A stretch of 64,000 nt of DNA from Sphingobium subterraneum (GCF_014199435.1 NZ_JACIJP010000002.1:598001-662000), one strand, 5' to 3'. Shown: positions 1 to 8,967, counted from the first letter of the stretch. Notes: generated by a model not told the origin, from the letters alone. A program made the numbers and translations.

Positions 1-1
1 G

Positions 2-730
2 ACGCTGCTTGCAACGCTCGAGCCCGAAGCGCTGAGCGTGACCGACCATGCGCGCTTTACAACGGTGATGGACCAGCTTTCACGCGATGCCTTTGCCGCC
101 TATCGCAGTCTGGTGTACGACACGGCTGGGTTCCGCGAGTTCTTCCGCGAACTCACCCCGATCCAAGAAATCTCCGGCCTCAAGATCGGGTCGCGCCCCG
201 CAAGCCGGACCAAGAGCACACGGATCGAAGATCTGCGCGCCATCCCGTGGGTGTTCAGCTGGGCGCAAGCACGCGTGATGCTGCCCGGCTGGTATGGTGT
301 GGGCCACGCGCTTGATGCCTTTGGGGACAAGGCGCTGCTCGCGGACATGGCGCAGGCCTGGCCGTTTTTTCATTCCGCGCTCGCCAACATGGAAATGGTG
401 CTCGCCAAGTCGGATCTCGCCATCGCCGAGCGCTATCTGCCGCTGGTGAAGGATCAGGACGCCGGTCAGGCCATCTTCGGACGGATTCGCGACGGCTGGA
501 TGAAGAGCCGTGACGGGCTCTTGGGTATCACCAGCCAGTCGCGCCTGCTGGAACGCAACGAACCGCTCGACCGCTCGATCCGCCTGCGCCTGCCCTATAT
601 CGAGCCGCTGAACCTGCTGCAGGTCGAACTGCTCAAGCGGCACCGTGCGGGGGACACCGACGAACGGATCAAGGAAGGGATCGAGCTCTCGATCAACGCG
701 ATCGCGACCGCGCTGCGGAACAGTGGGTAA
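2..730 (+). CDS. ppc: phosphoenolpyruvate carboxylase, C-terminal part (5' end outside window)
   Basis: The open frame runs in from the window edge, so only about 242 C-terminal residues of an enzyme that is normally near 900 residues are present. PEPC adds bicarbonate to phosphoenolpyruvate to give oxaloacetate, an anaplerotic cytoplasmic step. The visible part carries the family signature LKIGSRPASR followed by LRAIPWVFSWAQARVMLPGW, and ends in NAIATALRNSG, the usual PEPC tail with a terminal Gly. A GTG at 38 is only an internal valine, because the frame continues upstream with PEPC-like sequence. No intact neighbour on the same strand follows; the next gene converges on it. Confidence 0.95.
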   Translation, partial: TLLATLEPEALSVTDHARFTTVMDQLSRDAFAAYRSLVYDTAGFREFFRELTPIQEISGLKIGSRPASRTKSTRIEDLRAIPWVFSWAQARVMLPGWYGVGHALDAFGDKALLADMAQAWPFFHSALANMEMVLAKSDLAIAERYLPLVKDQDAGQAIFGRIRDGWMKSRDGLLGITSQSRLLERNEPLDRSIRLRLPYIEPLNLLQVELLKRHRAGDTDERIKEGIELSINAIATALRNSG

Positions 731-775
731 ACCCTTTTTCCTATACCGCTCGAACCGAACGGATGTCTTCTGTTC

Positions 776-806
776 AAAAAAAAGGCCGGAGCATTGCCCC
801 GGCCTT
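776..806 (-). terminator. rho-independent terminator of the outer-membrane protein gene
   Basis: Read on the minus strand, an 8-bp perfect stem AAGGCCGG/CCGGCCTT closes a short loop and is followed directly by a run of eight T. It lies about 30 bases behind the stop codon of the minus-strand barrel protein gene. It may also help end ppc transcripts arriving from the other side, although on the plus strand the T-run is missing. Confidence 0.85.
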
Positions 807-838
807 CCCCTGTCTGCTGAACCTGTCCGGAGACAGTC

Positions 839-1402
839 TCAGTATTTGAGCACCAGACCGGCCATCGGGCGGATCGAGTGGAAGTTGCCATAGGTGTCGG
901 CCTGCACGCGCAGACGCAGATTGCTGCGGTCGGTTTTCAGGCCCATGTCGGCGAGGGAGAGTTCCGCACCGGCGCCATAGGTCCAGTCGTCATAATCCCG
1001 GCTGTTCTGGCCAAGCGCATCGAAGTTGACCCACTGGTAGCCAACCTTCGCGAAGATCAGGCTGTCCTTGCCGGCGCGGACGCCAACGCGACCCGCTGCG
1101 CCATATTCCCAATCGATCGCGCCATCGACGCCCTTGGTGGCATTGCCTTCAACACCCAGCATGAGCGGCCCGGCATTGAAATTGACGCCCGCGACACCTT
1201 CGACAATCCGGCCATGGAAACCGGCAGGAACGCCCGCACGGTTAGGCTCGTTGTCGAAATTATGGATACCGCCCAGCACGCCCACATAGGGTTCGATGCG
1301 GGAATTGGTCGGCGTTTCCGGACCAGCGGGGCCCGTATCCTGCGCATAAGCAGCGGGAACGAAGGCAACGGCGGCGGCCGCCGCGAAAAGCAGTTTCTTC
1401 AT
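839..1402 (-). CDS. small outer-membrane beta-barrel protein (OmpA-like/opacity family)
   Basis: A 187-residue secreted protein. It begins with a classic signal peptide (MKKLLFAAAAAVAFVPAAYA) and continues with alternating hydrophobic/polar strands, such as YVGVLGG, AAGRVGVRAG and FAKVGYQWVNF. It ends in an aromatic residue (GLVLKY), as expected for a BAM-inserted barrel. An in-frame ATG 18 bases upstream exists, but AAGAGG sits at the right distance before the ATG at 1402, and that start also gives a clean signal peptide. Such barrels are structural or adhesin-like porin-type proteins; no specific ligand can be deduced. Monocistronic, with a strong terminator. Confidence 0.8.
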   Translation of the reverse strand: MKKLLFAAAAAVAFVPAAYAQDTGPAGPETPTNSRIEPYVGVLGGIHNFDNEPNRAGVPAGFHGRIVEGVAGVNFNAGPLMLGVEGNATKGVDGAIDWEYGAAGRVGVRAGKDSLIFAKVGYQWVNFDALGQNSRDYDDWTYGAGAELSLADMGLKTDRSNLRLRVQADTYGNFHSIRPMAGLVLKY

Positions 1403-1639
1403 GTCTTTCGACCTCTTCATGGTTCGATGAATTCGCGCGGTTTGGACCCGCGTGCTGATGTCGCCTCCCCCTTCGGAATGCGCGATGCATCAGTCATGTC
1501 GTCCAATGGTCGAAGCGCGGCTTGGTTGCGTATTTTTTGAAGCCCCGTGGCTAAAACACGCTCCTGCGACAATAATGCAACGGTTTGTGAACCGTAGATG
1601 TACGGAGCCGCGACTTTATTCTTACGCTATACACAAGCA

Positions 1640-1667
1640 GGGCCGGAGTGATGTTCCACTCCGGCCC
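1640..1667. terminator. perfect 11-bp hairpin behind ppiB, probable terminator
   Basis: GGGCCGGAGTG and its exact complement CACTCCGGCCC enclose a 6-base loop. The hairpin lies about 40 bases downstream of the cyclophilin stop codon on the minus strand. It has no T-run, so termination is an inference from position and stem strength. The rest of the 1403-1705 gap shows no gene; it must contain the promoter of the minus-strand barrel protein, whose elements I could not fix. Confidence 0.5.
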
Positions 1668-1705
1668 GCCATTCAGAATCATTACTGTAATGTGTTAACC
1701 GATAT

Positions 1706-2152
1706 TCAGGAAACACTCGCCTTGACGATCTTGCCCGGCTTGGCCGGCGGCTCGCCCTTTGGCAGCGCGTCGACGTGCTCCATGCCCTCGGTCACTTCTC
1801 CCCACACGGTATATTGCCCGTCGAGGAAGGTCGCGTCGTCGAAGCAGATGAAGAACTGGCTGTTCGCGCTGTTCGGGTTGGACGACCGTGCCATCGAGCA
1901 GACGCCGCGGACGTGCGGCTCGCGGTTGAACTCGGCCTTGAGGTCGGGGAGCTTCGATCCGCCCATGCCCGATCCTGTCGGATCGCCGCCCTGCGCCATG
2001 AAGCCGGGGATTACGCGGTGGAACACGACACCGTCGTAAAAGCCCTCGCTGGCCAGCGTTGCGATGCGCTCCACATGGCCGGGGGCCAGGTCGGGGCGCA
2101 GCTTGATGACAACGTCGCCGGTGTCCAGGGTCAGGGTAAGCGTTTCGGCCAT
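1706..2152 (-). CDS. ppiB: peptidyl-prolyl cis-trans isomerase, cyclophilin type
   Basis: A 148-residue single-domain cyclophilin without a signal peptide, so probably cytoplasmic. It catalyses cis-trans isomerisation of X-Pro bonds. The active-site block FHRVIPGFMAQGGDPTGSG (catalytic Arg, Phe, Met, Gln) lies around residues 45-63, followed by NSANSQFFI and LDGQYTVWGEV, all standard for the family. Length fits bacterial PpiB. It is divergent from mgtE with about 190 bases between the two starts. Confidence 0.93.
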   Translation of the reverse strand: MAETLTLTLDTGDVVIKLRPDLAPGHVERIATLASEGFYDGVVFHRVIPGFMAQGGDPTGSGMGGSKLPDLKAEFNREPHVRGVCSMARSSNPNSANSQFFICFDDATFLDGQYTVWGEVTEGMEHVDALPKGEPPAKPGKIVKASVS

Positions 2153-2344
2153 TGGTCAGGAGACTCCATACGGAACTATGCGTTGCGCGCGCCCTATAAG
2201 ACTATCCCGGTCATGGGAAGCCCCAAAGGCCGGGCAGACCGCCGATTTCGACAAACTGCGCCATTGCAATTGCCTACCGCATGAGCGAAAGGGGGCGCAT
2301 GCACGATCAGGACGACGGTCACAACACGGGCGAAGGAGGCGGCG

Positions 2345-3799
2345 ATGAGCGAAGTTGGCGCATCCACCCCTGCGACCGCCCCGCCTGTGGGGCCGGAAGG
2401 CGATCCGCCCGAAATTGAAGGTTCCGTGCTGGCCGCGCCCCGCTCGCAGCTGGACGAGGACGACCGCCTGACTCCTGAATTCGTGTCGTCCGTGCTGGAC
2501 GCGGTCGAGGACGGCGACAGCGAGCGCGCGCGTGATCTGGTCGCGCCCCTCCACCCGGCGGACGTCGCCGACCTTCTCGAACTCACGCCGTCGGACCGGC
2601 GCGCCGCTTTGGCCGCTGCGCTGGGAGACATGGTCAGCGCCGAAGTGCTGTCCGAGCTCAACGACTATGTCCGCGACGACCTGATCGACGCGCTGGAACC
2701 CGAGCAGGTCGCGGAGCTGGCCGCGACGCTCGATACCGACGATGCGGTCGCGATCATCGAGGACATGGAGGACGCCGATCAGCAGGCTGTTCTCGATGCG
2801 ATGGGGCCGGAAGATCGCGCCGCGATCGAAAGCGCACTCGCCTATCCGGAAGAATCCGCCGGTCGCCTGATGCAGCGCGATCTGGTCGCTGTGCCCCAGC
2901 ATATGACCGTGGGGCAGGTGATCGACTATCTGCGCGACTCCGACAATCTGACCACCGATTTCTGGGAAATCTTCGTGGTGGACGAAAGCCACCACCCGAT
3001 CGGTACGTGCCAGTTGAGCTGGATCCTTACCTGCCCACGCGGCGTGAGCATCGGTGACGTCATGAAGCGGGAGCAGACATTGATCCCGGTCGACATGGAT
3101 CAGGAGGAAGTCGCGCTGCGCTTCCAGAAATACGCGTTGATCTCCGCCGCCGTCGTCGATGCAAGCGGGCGGCTGGTCGGCATGATCACGGTCGATGACA
3201 TTCTGCACATCGTCCAGCAGGAAGCGGGTGAGGATATCCTCCGCCTGTCGGGTGCTGGCGATGGCGACATCAACCAGCCGATCCTGCTGACGGTGCGCAC
3301 GCGCCTGTCCTGGCTGGTCGTCAATCTGGGCACTGCCATCTTCGCCGCCTCGGTCGTCGGACTGTTTCAGGAAACGATCGCGAAATATGTCGTGCTCGCC
3401 GTGCTGATGCCGATCGTGTCGGGCATGGGCGGCAATGCGGGCACGCAGACGATGGCGGTTGCGGTGCGCGCACTTGCCACCAACCAGCTCACCAGTTCCA
3501 ACACGCGGCGCAACATCGTGCGCGAATTGCGCATCGCGCTGGCCAACGGGCTGGTGCTGGGCGTTCTCATCGGCGTGGCGACGGGACTGATCTACGGCAA
3601 TCCCGATCTGGGCATCGTCATTGCGCTTGCCATGCTCATCAACAATCTGACGGCCGGGCTGGGCGGCATCCTGGTGCCCGTGGCGCTCGAAAAGGCGGGA
3701 GTCGATCCGGCAGTGTCGTCGGCGGTGTTCGTCACGACCCTGACCGACGTGATGGGCTTTTTCTCGTTCCTCGGGCTGGCGACCGTGTGGGGGCTGTAA
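2345..3799 (+). CDS. mgtE: magnesium transporter MgtE
   Basis: A 484-residue inner-membrane Mg2+ channel/transporter. An acidic N-terminal MgtE_N helical-repeat domain (about residues 35-170) is followed by two CBS domains (about 175-300) that sense cytoplasmic Mg2+. Five membrane helices follow, with the conserved SGMGGNAGTQTMAV motif (about 358-371) and the pore aspartate region TTLTDVMGFFSF near the C-terminus. The start has a good GGAGG six bases upstream. The next gene begins directly after the stop, suggesting cotranscription. Confidence 0.95.
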   Translation: MSEVGASTPATAPPVGPEGDPPEIEGSVLAAPRSQLDEDDRLTPEFVSSVLDAVEDGDSERARDLVAPLHPADVADLLELTPSDRRAALAAALGDMVSAEVLSELNDYVRDDLIDALEPEQVAELAATLDTDDAVAIIEDMEDADQQAVLDAMGPEDRAAIESALAYPEESAGRLMQRDLVAVPQHMTVGQVIDYLRDSDNLTTDFWEIFVVDESHHPIGTCQLSWILTCPRGVSIGDVMKREQTLIPVDMDQEEVALRFQKYALISAAVVDASGRLVGMITVDDILHIVQQEAGEDILRLSGAGDGDINQPILLTVRTRLSWLVVNLGTAIFAASVVGLFQETIAKYVVLAVLMPIVSGMGGNAGTQTMAVAVRALATNQLTSSNTRRNIVRELRIALANGLVLGVLIGVATGLIYGNPDLGIVIALAMLINNLTAGLGGILVPVALEKAGVDPAVSSAVFVTTLTDVMGFFSFLGLATVWGL

Positions 3800-3804
3800 A
3801 GCCG

Positions 3805-4215
3805 ATGGACGAGCCGCTGCACATCACAAAGGTCGCCTTTGCCAGCGCCGGTCCCGATTCGCTCCGGGCTTGGCTCGAAGGGCATGCCGACGCAGGCGAG
3901 GCGCGCCTGACGACCCGCTATCTGCCCAAGCGGGTCAGCGAGATGGCGGGCGGTTCGCTCTACTGGATCCACGGCCATATGCTCGTGGGTCGAAGCCCGA
4001 TCATCGGCTTTATGGACAATGGTGCGGGCCGCCACTGGATCCGGCTCGAACCCCGGCTTATCGCCGTGCAGCCAGTGCCGCGCCGTGCGCATCAGGGCTG
4101 GCGTTATCTCGCCCATGCCGATGCGCCGCGCGACCTGGGCGAGGGCGAAGCGAGCGGCACCGAAGCGATGCCCGCCGCCTTGATCGGCGAGCTGAGCCGG
4201 CTGGGGCTGGTCTAA
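3805..4215 (+). CDS. DUF1489 family protein
   Basis: A 136-residue cytoplasmic protein of the alphaproteobacterial DUF1489 family, recognised from the TTRYLPKRVSEM.GGSLYWI segment and overall length. Function is unknown in the family. A GTG at 3787 in the same frame would overlap the end of mgtE; the ATG at 3805 gives the natural start MDEPLHITKVAF and is preferred. Coupled to mgtE by a 5-base gap. Its stop overlaps the stop of the convergent membrane protein gene by 4 bases. Confidence 0.75.
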   Translation: MDEPLHITKVAFASAGPDSLRAWLEGHADAGEARLTTRYLPKRVSEMAGGSLYWIHGHMLVGRSPIIGFMDNGAGRHWIRLEPRLIAVQPVPRRAHQGWRYLAHADAPRDLGEGEASGTEAMPAALIGELSRLGLV

Positions 4216-4598
4216 CCGGCTGTCAGGGTCCAGCCCACCGGCGCCCAGAGAAACGGCAGGGCCACGCCGGTCGTCCACAGCAATCCCATGTCGCGGCGAA
4301 AATAGAAACGTCCGCGCAGGCTGGTAACAGAGCGCGGGCGGTTGGTAAGCCAGACATGCTCGACCTGTCGCACCCCCATCGCGAACAGGCCGGTCATCAC
4401 CAAGGCACCCATATGGCAGGGCAAGCCCCCGCCCGTCGCGTTGATGATCACCATCTGGAGCAGGGTGAACACCAGCAAGGCAGCCGCAAGATGATTGCTC
4501 ACCGCGCGCAAGGCAGGGTCACGGACCCTGGATGAGGATGAGGAGAAAAAACGGCGCAACAACAGACTTCCAGGGGATCGCTCTCTAACCGCGATCAT
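4212..4598 (-). CDS. hypothetical small membrane protein
   Basis: Up to 128 residues, not recognised. From about residue 35 it has three hydrophobic stretches that could be membrane helices (HLAAALLVFTLLQMVIINA, HMGALVMTGLFAMGV, LLWTTGVALPFLW), the first two joined by a short loop with GGGLPC. The first 30 residues are Ser/Arg-rich and unlike the rest, so the true start may lie further in. A 7-bp perfect hairpin (CAGGGTC/GACCCTG, 4514-4530) lies in this doubtful N-terminal part. Nothing around it indicates a function. Confidence 0.5.
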   Translation of the reverse strand: MIAVRERSPGSLLLRRFFSSSSSRVRDPALRAVSNHLAAALLVFTLLQMVIINATGGGLPCHMGALVMTGLFAMGVRQVEHVWLTNRPRSVTSLRGRFYFRRDMGLLWTTGVALPFLWAPVGWTLTAG

Positions 4599-4639
4599 CC
4601 TTCCTCATGGCGCAGGAATCAAGCCGTTTTATCGGTTTT

Positions 4640-5044
4640 TCAGGGTGCGCCGACCGATTGCCGCATCCGCTTCTCGGCAAACCATTGCCGCAGCATCGCG
4701 GCCGTGCAGCCGGTAAAGCCGTAACTGCCGTTGACCGAGCAGCTGCCCGGCTGCACGGCGCGCCCGGCGTCCTCCATCAATGCGACCTGCCCTGCCCAGC
4801 CCGGACCGCCGGACGGCGCCGGCTTGTCGCGCAACGGCTTCGGGATACGGTAGCGCTCGGATTCGGGCTTGCGGGCGCACACGACGATCTCGTCGCCCTC
4901 GCTCTTGGGACAGGGATCATCCCCATAGACCACCAGCGCGGCGATGCGCTGGGGCGGCGGCGCAGGCTGGCTCAGCGCCACACCCGGCGCAACCAGCAGA
5001 CCTGCGGTCAGAAGCGGCAAAAAAGGGACGGAGCAACGCTGCAT
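4640..5044 (-). CDS. secreted four-cysteine protein, paralogue A
   Basis: A 134-residue protein with a signal peptide (MQRCSVPFLPLLTAGLLVAPGVALSQ, shown in part: hydrophobic core LLTAGLLVAPGVAL), so probably periplasmic. It is clearly paralogous to the gene just upstream. Both share VVYGDDPC, DEIVVC.R..ESERYRIP, and a C-terminal SCS..G..GFTGC block. The four shared cysteines suggest two disulfides. The family is not recognised beyond occurring as a sphingomonad-type secreted protein. Last gene of the dsbB-coq7-paralogue operon, 47 bases behind its sister. Confidence 0.65.
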   Translation of the reverse strand: MQRCSVPFLPLLTAGLLVAPGVALSQPAPPPQRIAALVVYGDDPCPKSEGDEIVVCARKPESERYRIPKPLRDKPAPSGGPGWAGQVALMEDAGRAVQPGSCSVNGSYGFTGCTAAMLRQWFAEKRMRQSVGAP

Positions 5045-5091
5045 GACACTCTTCTCCGCCGTGCGCCCTGAACGGGGTATGTATGGAACGG

Positions 5092-5658
5092 TCAGGGTTT
5101 GGTGCTTGTTCCGGCTTGCGCGTCGGCCTTCGCCTTGGCGGCTTCCTCGGCTTTCACCCGTTCCTCGATGGCTTTCGAGTCGCTGTCGATCACCGACAGG
5201 CGCTTGGCGCGTTCCGCCGCGACAAGATCGGCCCAGCTCACATTATCCTGCTGCTGCCGCTCGGCCTTGGCCTGCGCCGCGATCTGCGAGAAGCATCCGG
5301 TAAAGCCGCCACCGCCCACCGGGGAACAGCTCTGCGTACCGTTGCGTCCGACATATTCGATCGACTTGACCCGGTTGGTCCACGCCTGGTTGGTGGAGAG
5401 ATTGGGGTCGGTGCCACGCAGATTTTCCGGAATGCGATACCGCTCCGATTCCGCCTGTCGCACGCACACGACGATTTCGTCGTCGCTGCCTGCCTTGCAG
5501 GGATCGTCGCCATAGACAATCACCTGCACCACACGTTCCTGCCCGGGCGCGGGGCGCTCGGCCGATTCCGCATCCTGCGCCCGGGCGGGAGACGCCATCG
5601 CGACAAGCCCCGTGAGAGCGATGCCAAGGGAAAACAGGCGACTGGTCATGATCCTCAT
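5092..5658 (-). CDS. secreted four-cysteine protein, paralogue B, with coiled C-terminus
   Basis: A 188-residue protein with a signal peptide ending in SPARAQ. Residues about 40-130 match paralogue A: VIVYGDDPC, DEIVVCVRQAESERYRIP, and SCSPVGGGGFTGC. It then adds a charged, Ala/Lys/Glu-rich helical tail (about 145-188) that paralogue A lacks. The start overlaps the coq7 stop by 4 bases, so translation is probably coupled. An ATG nine bases further in is an equally good start. Function unknown; the conserved cysteines and the dsbB gene two positions upstream make disulfide formation in the periplasm likely, by inference. Confidence 0.65.
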   Translation of the reverse strand: MRIMTSRLFSLGIALTGLVAMASPARAQDAESAERPAPGQERVVQVIVYGDDPCKAGSDDEIVVCVRQAESERYRIPENLRGTDPNLSTNQAWTNRVKSIEYVGRNGTQSCSPVGGGGFTGCFSQIAAQAKAERQQQDNVSWADLVAAERAKRLSVIDSDSKAIEERVKAEEAAKAKADAQAGTSTKP

Positions 5659-6206
5659 ATCCTTTTCGATAGCGCAATCGCGGCGCGGCAGCCCAGCCGG
5701 ATCGCCCCGGCCAGCAAGGGATAGGCCGGGGCATTTTCCGCGCCCTTGGCCAGGGCCGTATCACGATGCTCGACTTCCTCCGCCTGAAAATCCGCGATGG
5801 CCGCGCTGAGTTCCGGATCGTCGTTGCCCAGCTCCTCGCGCTGCTCCGCATAATGGCGGTCGATCTCGGTCTCGATGGCGGCGGTGCAGGCCATTGCCGC
5901 TTCCGGCCCGATCGCGGCGGTCACCGCGCCCAGCGCAAATCCCGCGACATGCCACAAGGGTTGCAGCAGCGTCGGCCGTACACCGCGCGCCTTCAGCATC
6001 GCGTCGAAATGCAGCCGATGGCGCTCTTCCTGCTGCGCCATGGCGGCGATCGAGCGCGACAGCGGATGCCGGTCGCCCATGACCGCGAGCTGTCCGGCGT
6101 AGATGCGCACCGCACCATATTCGCCCGCCTGGTCGACGCGGAGCATGGATGCGCTATCGACGGCGCGCGCCGAGGGACGCGGAAAATCGGGCGAACGGTC
6201 AGTCAT
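5655..6206 (-). CDS. coq7: demethoxyubiquinone hydroxylase Coq7 (2-nonaprenyl-3-methyl-6-methoxy-1,4-benzoquinol hydroxylase)
   Basis: A 183-residue di-iron enzyme for the last ring hydroxylation of ubiquinone synthesis. The ferritin-like ligand set is visible: DQAGEYGAVRIY (first Glu), QQEERHRLHF (ExxH), ETEIDRHY and QAEEVEHRD (second ExxH). The length fits the bacterial Coq7 family, which replaces UbiF in many alphaproteobacteria. It overlaps dsbB by 8 bases upstream and paralogue B by 4 bases downstream, so the cluster is one transcription unit. Ubiquinone is also the electron acceptor of DsbB, which may explain the linkage. Confidence 0.93.
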   Translation of the reverse strand: MTDRSPDFPRPSARAVDSASMLRVDQAGEYGAVRIYAGQLAVMGDRHPLSRSIAAMAQQEERHRLHFDAMLKARGVRPTLLQPLWHVAGFALGAVTAAIGPEAAMACTAAIETEIDRHYAEQREELGNDDPELSAAIADFQAEEVEHRDTALAKGAENAPAYPLLAGAIRLGCRAAIALSKRI

Positions 6207-6699
6207 AAGCCGGTCTCCGGCTGCGGTTCAGCAGCAGCATGATAAGAATGAACGAACCCAGCGAGATCAGCGCGTTGAACCCGGCCAGTGAAATTCCCGC
6301 CAGCGTCCACGGCGCGACGTCGCAGCGGGTGACCGGCGCGGCCATAATGCTGTCGAGCACGTCCTGCGTGCTGGTCCCGCCGAGCGTGGTCGAGCAGGCG
6401 GTCAGACCCTGCCACCAGCCATATTCGACCCCGGCGTGAAACGCCCCGATCCCGCCGCTCGCACCCATAGCCAGCGCGGCAAGGGCCGTGAACAGCGCGC
6501 TTTCGCTCGGGCGGCCCCGCACGCCGATCGCGCAAAGGGCAAAGGCAATGGCGATGAGGTGGGGCCAGCGCTGCCACATGCACATTTCGCAGGGAAACAG
6601 TCCGCCGATATATTGCGAGCCAATCGCCCCGCCGAGCAGCAGCACGGGTGTCATGATCGCCAGCAGGCGGGCAGCGGATAGGGCGGAAAGGCGGGTCAT
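6199..6699 (-). CDS. dsbB: disulfide bond formation protein B
   Basis: A 166-residue inner-membrane quinone-linked oxidase that reoxidises DsbA-type thiol oxidases. The first periplasmic redox pair is in FPCEMCMWQRWPH (about residue 40). A second pair of cysteines lies in the second periplasmic loop (GLTACSTT and TRCDVAPW). Four hydrophobic helices are visible. An ATG 36 bases upstream would add a polar 12-residue extension; MTRLSALSAARLL is the more family-like start and is chosen here. First gene of the dsbB-coq7 operon; the likely partners are the two DsbA-like proteins at 45885 and 46623. Confidence 0.9.
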   Translation of the reverse strand: MTRLSALSAARLLAIMTPVLLLGGAIGSQYIGGLFPCEMCMWQRWPHLIAIAFALCAIGVRGRPSESALFTALAALAMGASGGIGAFHAGVEYGWWQGLTACSTTLGGTSTQDVLDSIMAAPVTRCDVAPWTLAGISLAGFNALISLGSFILIMLLLNRSRRPAYD

Positions 6700-6863
6700 T
6701 GCAGTATCTATAGCCCCTTCCGTCCGCCCCGTCATCCGCGCTGTGTGCCCGATCCCGCCCTAACCGGGTATGAACGAAGCCTTTTCCCCGCGCCCACGTT
6801 GCGTTGCGCAAATTTCCCGCTATGGAGTGCGCGTTTTCCGGTCATCCTTCTCAGGAGCTTTTC

Positions 6864-7550
6864 ATGCCCACACTCGTCCTGATCCGCCACGGCCAGTCGG
6901 CGTGGAATCTCGAAAACCGCTTCACCGGCTGGTGGGATGTCGACGTCACGGAAAAAGGTGCGGAGGAAGCGCGCGCGGCGGGGCGCCTGATGAAGGAGAA
7001 GGGGCTGGATTTTGACTGCTGCTTCACCTCGGTCCAGACCCGCGCGATCAAGACGCTGAACCTTGCGCTGGAGGAAATGGGCCGCCTGTGGCTGCCGGTG
7101 GAGAAGGACTGGCGCCTCAACGAACGGCATTATGGCGGGCTGACCGGCCTCAACAAGGCGGAAACGGCCGCCAAGCATGGCGACGAGCAGGTCCACATCT
7201 GGCGGCGCAGCTTCGATATCCCGCCGCCGCCGCTGGAAGCGGGCAGCCCGTTCGATCTGTCGACGGACCGCCGCTACGCCGGGATCGCCATTCCCGCTAC
7301 CGAGAGCCTGAAGGACACGATCGCCCGCGTCCTCCCTTACTGGAACAGCCGCATTGTGCCGGAGCTGAAGGCGGGCAAGCGGGTGGTGATTTCCGCGCAC
7401 GGCAATTCGCTGCGTGCACTGGTCAAGCACCTCTCCAACATCCCCGATGCCGACATCACCGCGCTGGAAATCCCCACGGGCCAGCCGATCGTCTATCAGC
7501 TCGACGACGACCTCAACGCCGTCGATCGCTATTATCTGTCGGAGCGCTGA
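6864..7550 (+). CDS. gpmA: 2,3-bisphosphoglycerate-dependent phosphoglycerate mutase
   Basis: A 228-residue cytoplasmic glycolytic/gluconeogenic enzyme interconverting 2- and 3-phosphoglycerate. It shows the phosphohistidine motif [10 protein letters not shown] at the N-terminus, [14 protein letters not shown] (about residues 85-98) and the second histidine in [10 protein letters not shown]. The frame is open 60 bases further upstream, but AGGAG eight bases before the ATG at 6864, and the alignment of [10 protein letters not shown] with the family, fix the start. The 3' end overlaps the convergent GGDEF gene by 19 bases. Confidence 0.95.
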   Translation: MPTLVLIRHGQSAWNLENRFTGWWDVDVTEKGAEEARAAGRLMKEKGLDFDCCFTSVQTRAIKTLNLALEEMGRLWLPVEKDWRLNERHYGGLTGLNKAETAAKHGDEQVHIWRRSFDIPPPPLEAGSPFDLSTDRRYAGIAIPATESLKDTIARVLPYWNSRIVPELKAGKRVVISAHGNSLRALVKHLSNIPDADITALEIPTGQPIVYQLDDDLNAVDRYYLSER

Positions 7551-8206
7551 TCCGGCGCGTGGCCGGTGCGCACGTGCCATTCCCGCTTGCGGGCGTACAT
7601 ATCGGCATCGGCGCGCTCGATAACCGCGTCCTCGCGATCGTTTTCGCGAATGATCGTTACCCCGATGGATGCCGACACCGGCAGCAGGATGTCGCCATAG
7701 GCGCAGCGGCTCTCCCGCAACAGCTCGTCGAGCTGGTCGGCCTTCAGCCGGGCCTGAACTTCGTCGGCCTCTTCGAGGATCAGCGCGAATTCGTCGCCGC
7801 CGATGCGCGCGGCGACGTCGGTGCTGCGGATCTGCGCCGCGATGATCTGTGCAGCATAGACCAGGGCAAAATCCCCGGCCGCGTGTCCGTAAGCGTCGTT
7901 GATGAACTTCATGCGGTTGATGTCGATGAACAGCACCGCCGCCTGGGATTGGTAGCGGGTGCGGCGCAGGATCCGGTCGTTGAGCGCTCCGAGGAAAAAG
8001 CGCCGGTTGTGCAGCGGGGTCAGCGTATCGAGAATCGCCACCCGCTCCAGCTCGGCATTGGCCATGCGCAGCAGGCGCAGTTCCCGGTGCAGCCCGGCGA
8101 TTTCGCGCTGAAGTTCGGCGATGTCGCTTGCTTCGCCCGCTGATTTCCCCGCACTGCTCATTGTGGGCGGGACAATGTTTTCCGGCTTGTGCGGTTCCAT
8201 GGGCAC
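7532..8206 (-). CDS. GGDEF domain protein, probable diguanylate cyclase with product-inhibition site
   Basis: A 224-residue soluble protein. Residues 30-57 form a short heptad-like helix ([23 protein letters not shown]), given here only as position and character: a probable dimerising coiled coil. A GGDEF domain follows with [11 protein letters not shown] (about residue 140), the D-N-x-K-x-xN-type block [15 protein letters not shown], and an RxxD sequence (RSTD) exactly five residues before GGDEF, the allosteric c-di-GMP I-site. All catalytic elements look intact, so it should make c-di-GMP under product control. There is no sensor domain beyond the coiled coil. Convergent with gpmA; divergent from purE. 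Confidence 0.9.
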   Translation of the reverse strand: MPMEPHKPENIVPPTMSSAGKSAGEASDIAELQREIAGLHRELRLLRMANAELERVAILDTLTPLHNRRFFLGALNDRILRRTRYQSQAAVLFIDINRMKFINDAYGHAAGDFALVYAAQIIAAQIRSTDVAARIGGDEFALILEEADEVQARLKADQLDELLRESRCAYGDILLPVSASIGVTIIRENDREDAVIERADADMYARKREWHVRTGHAPDQRSDR

Positions 8207-8457
8207 TCGGGCGACAATCCTTTACGGTTCCAGACAACCCATTACGACAGACACGGAATACCAGCTTCCGTCGCTCTTGCACATTCCATTATAGGCCGCG
8301 CGTTATACGCCGTGGTCGCCTTGCGCGGGCCTGAACAATCGGCGGAGCGGCACCCGCAATTTTGCATTCGGGCATTGCCCGCGCGGCTCAGGCTGGTTAA
8401 GGCCCGGAACAAGCCATATCGGCCCAACAGAATGACCCAATGGGGGGTGGACGACCA

Positions 8458-8967
8458 GTGCCAAGCCAGACCACAGATGGCGAACTCCGCGTTGGGGTGA
8501 TCATGGGCAGCCGCTCGGACTGGGAAACAATGCGGCACGCGGCGGAGACGCTCGAAACGCTGGGCATTGGGCATGAATGCAAGGTGGTTTCCGCCCACCG
8601 TACGCCGGAACGGCTGTACGACTATGCCCGGGGCGCGGCGGGAAGAGGCCTCAAGGTCATTATCGCGGGGGCGGGTGGCGCGGCGCATCTGCCGGGCATG
8701 GCGGCATCGATGACGCGCCTGCCGGTGCTCGGTGTACCCGTGGAGTCCAAGGCGCTGTCCGGCATGGACAGCCTGCTCTCCATTGTGCAGATGCCCGCCG
8801 GTGTGCCGGTGGGGACGCTTGCCATCGGGCGGGCGGGCGCGGTCAATGCGGCGCTGCTGGCGGCAGCGATGCTGGCCACGACCGACGAGGCACTGGCTGA
8901 ACGGCTCGATGCCTGGCGCGCGGTACAGACGGCTTCGGTCGCCCACGACCCGCAGGACCCCGAATGA
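8458..8967 (+). CDS. purE: N5-carboxyaminoimidazole ribonucleotide mutase
   Basis: About 169 residues; converts N5-CAIR to CAIR in purine synthesis. Visible motifs are [12 protein letters not shown] (substrate phosphate loop), [13 protein letters not shown] with the catalytic His, and [11 protein letters not shown]. Two starts are possible: ATG at 8440 without a ribosome site, or GTG at 8458 behind GGGGTGGA; the latter is chosen but not certain. It is followed by purK after 13 bases, and the pair supplies the two-step PurK/PurE route. Confidence 0.93.
   Translation: MPSQTTDGELRVGVIMGSRSDWETMRHAAETLETLGIGHECKVVSAHRTPERLYDYARGAAGRGLKVIIAGAGGAAHLPGMAASMTRLPVLGVPVESKALSGMDSLLSIVQMPAGVPVGTLAIGRAGAVNAALLAAAMLATTDEALAERLDAWRAVQTASVAHDPQDPE

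Noticed and set aside
4514-4530. CAGGGTC/GACCCTG hairpin as a regulatory site
   Set aside because: It falls inside a frame of uncertain start, and no matching partner or gene order supports a regulatory role.
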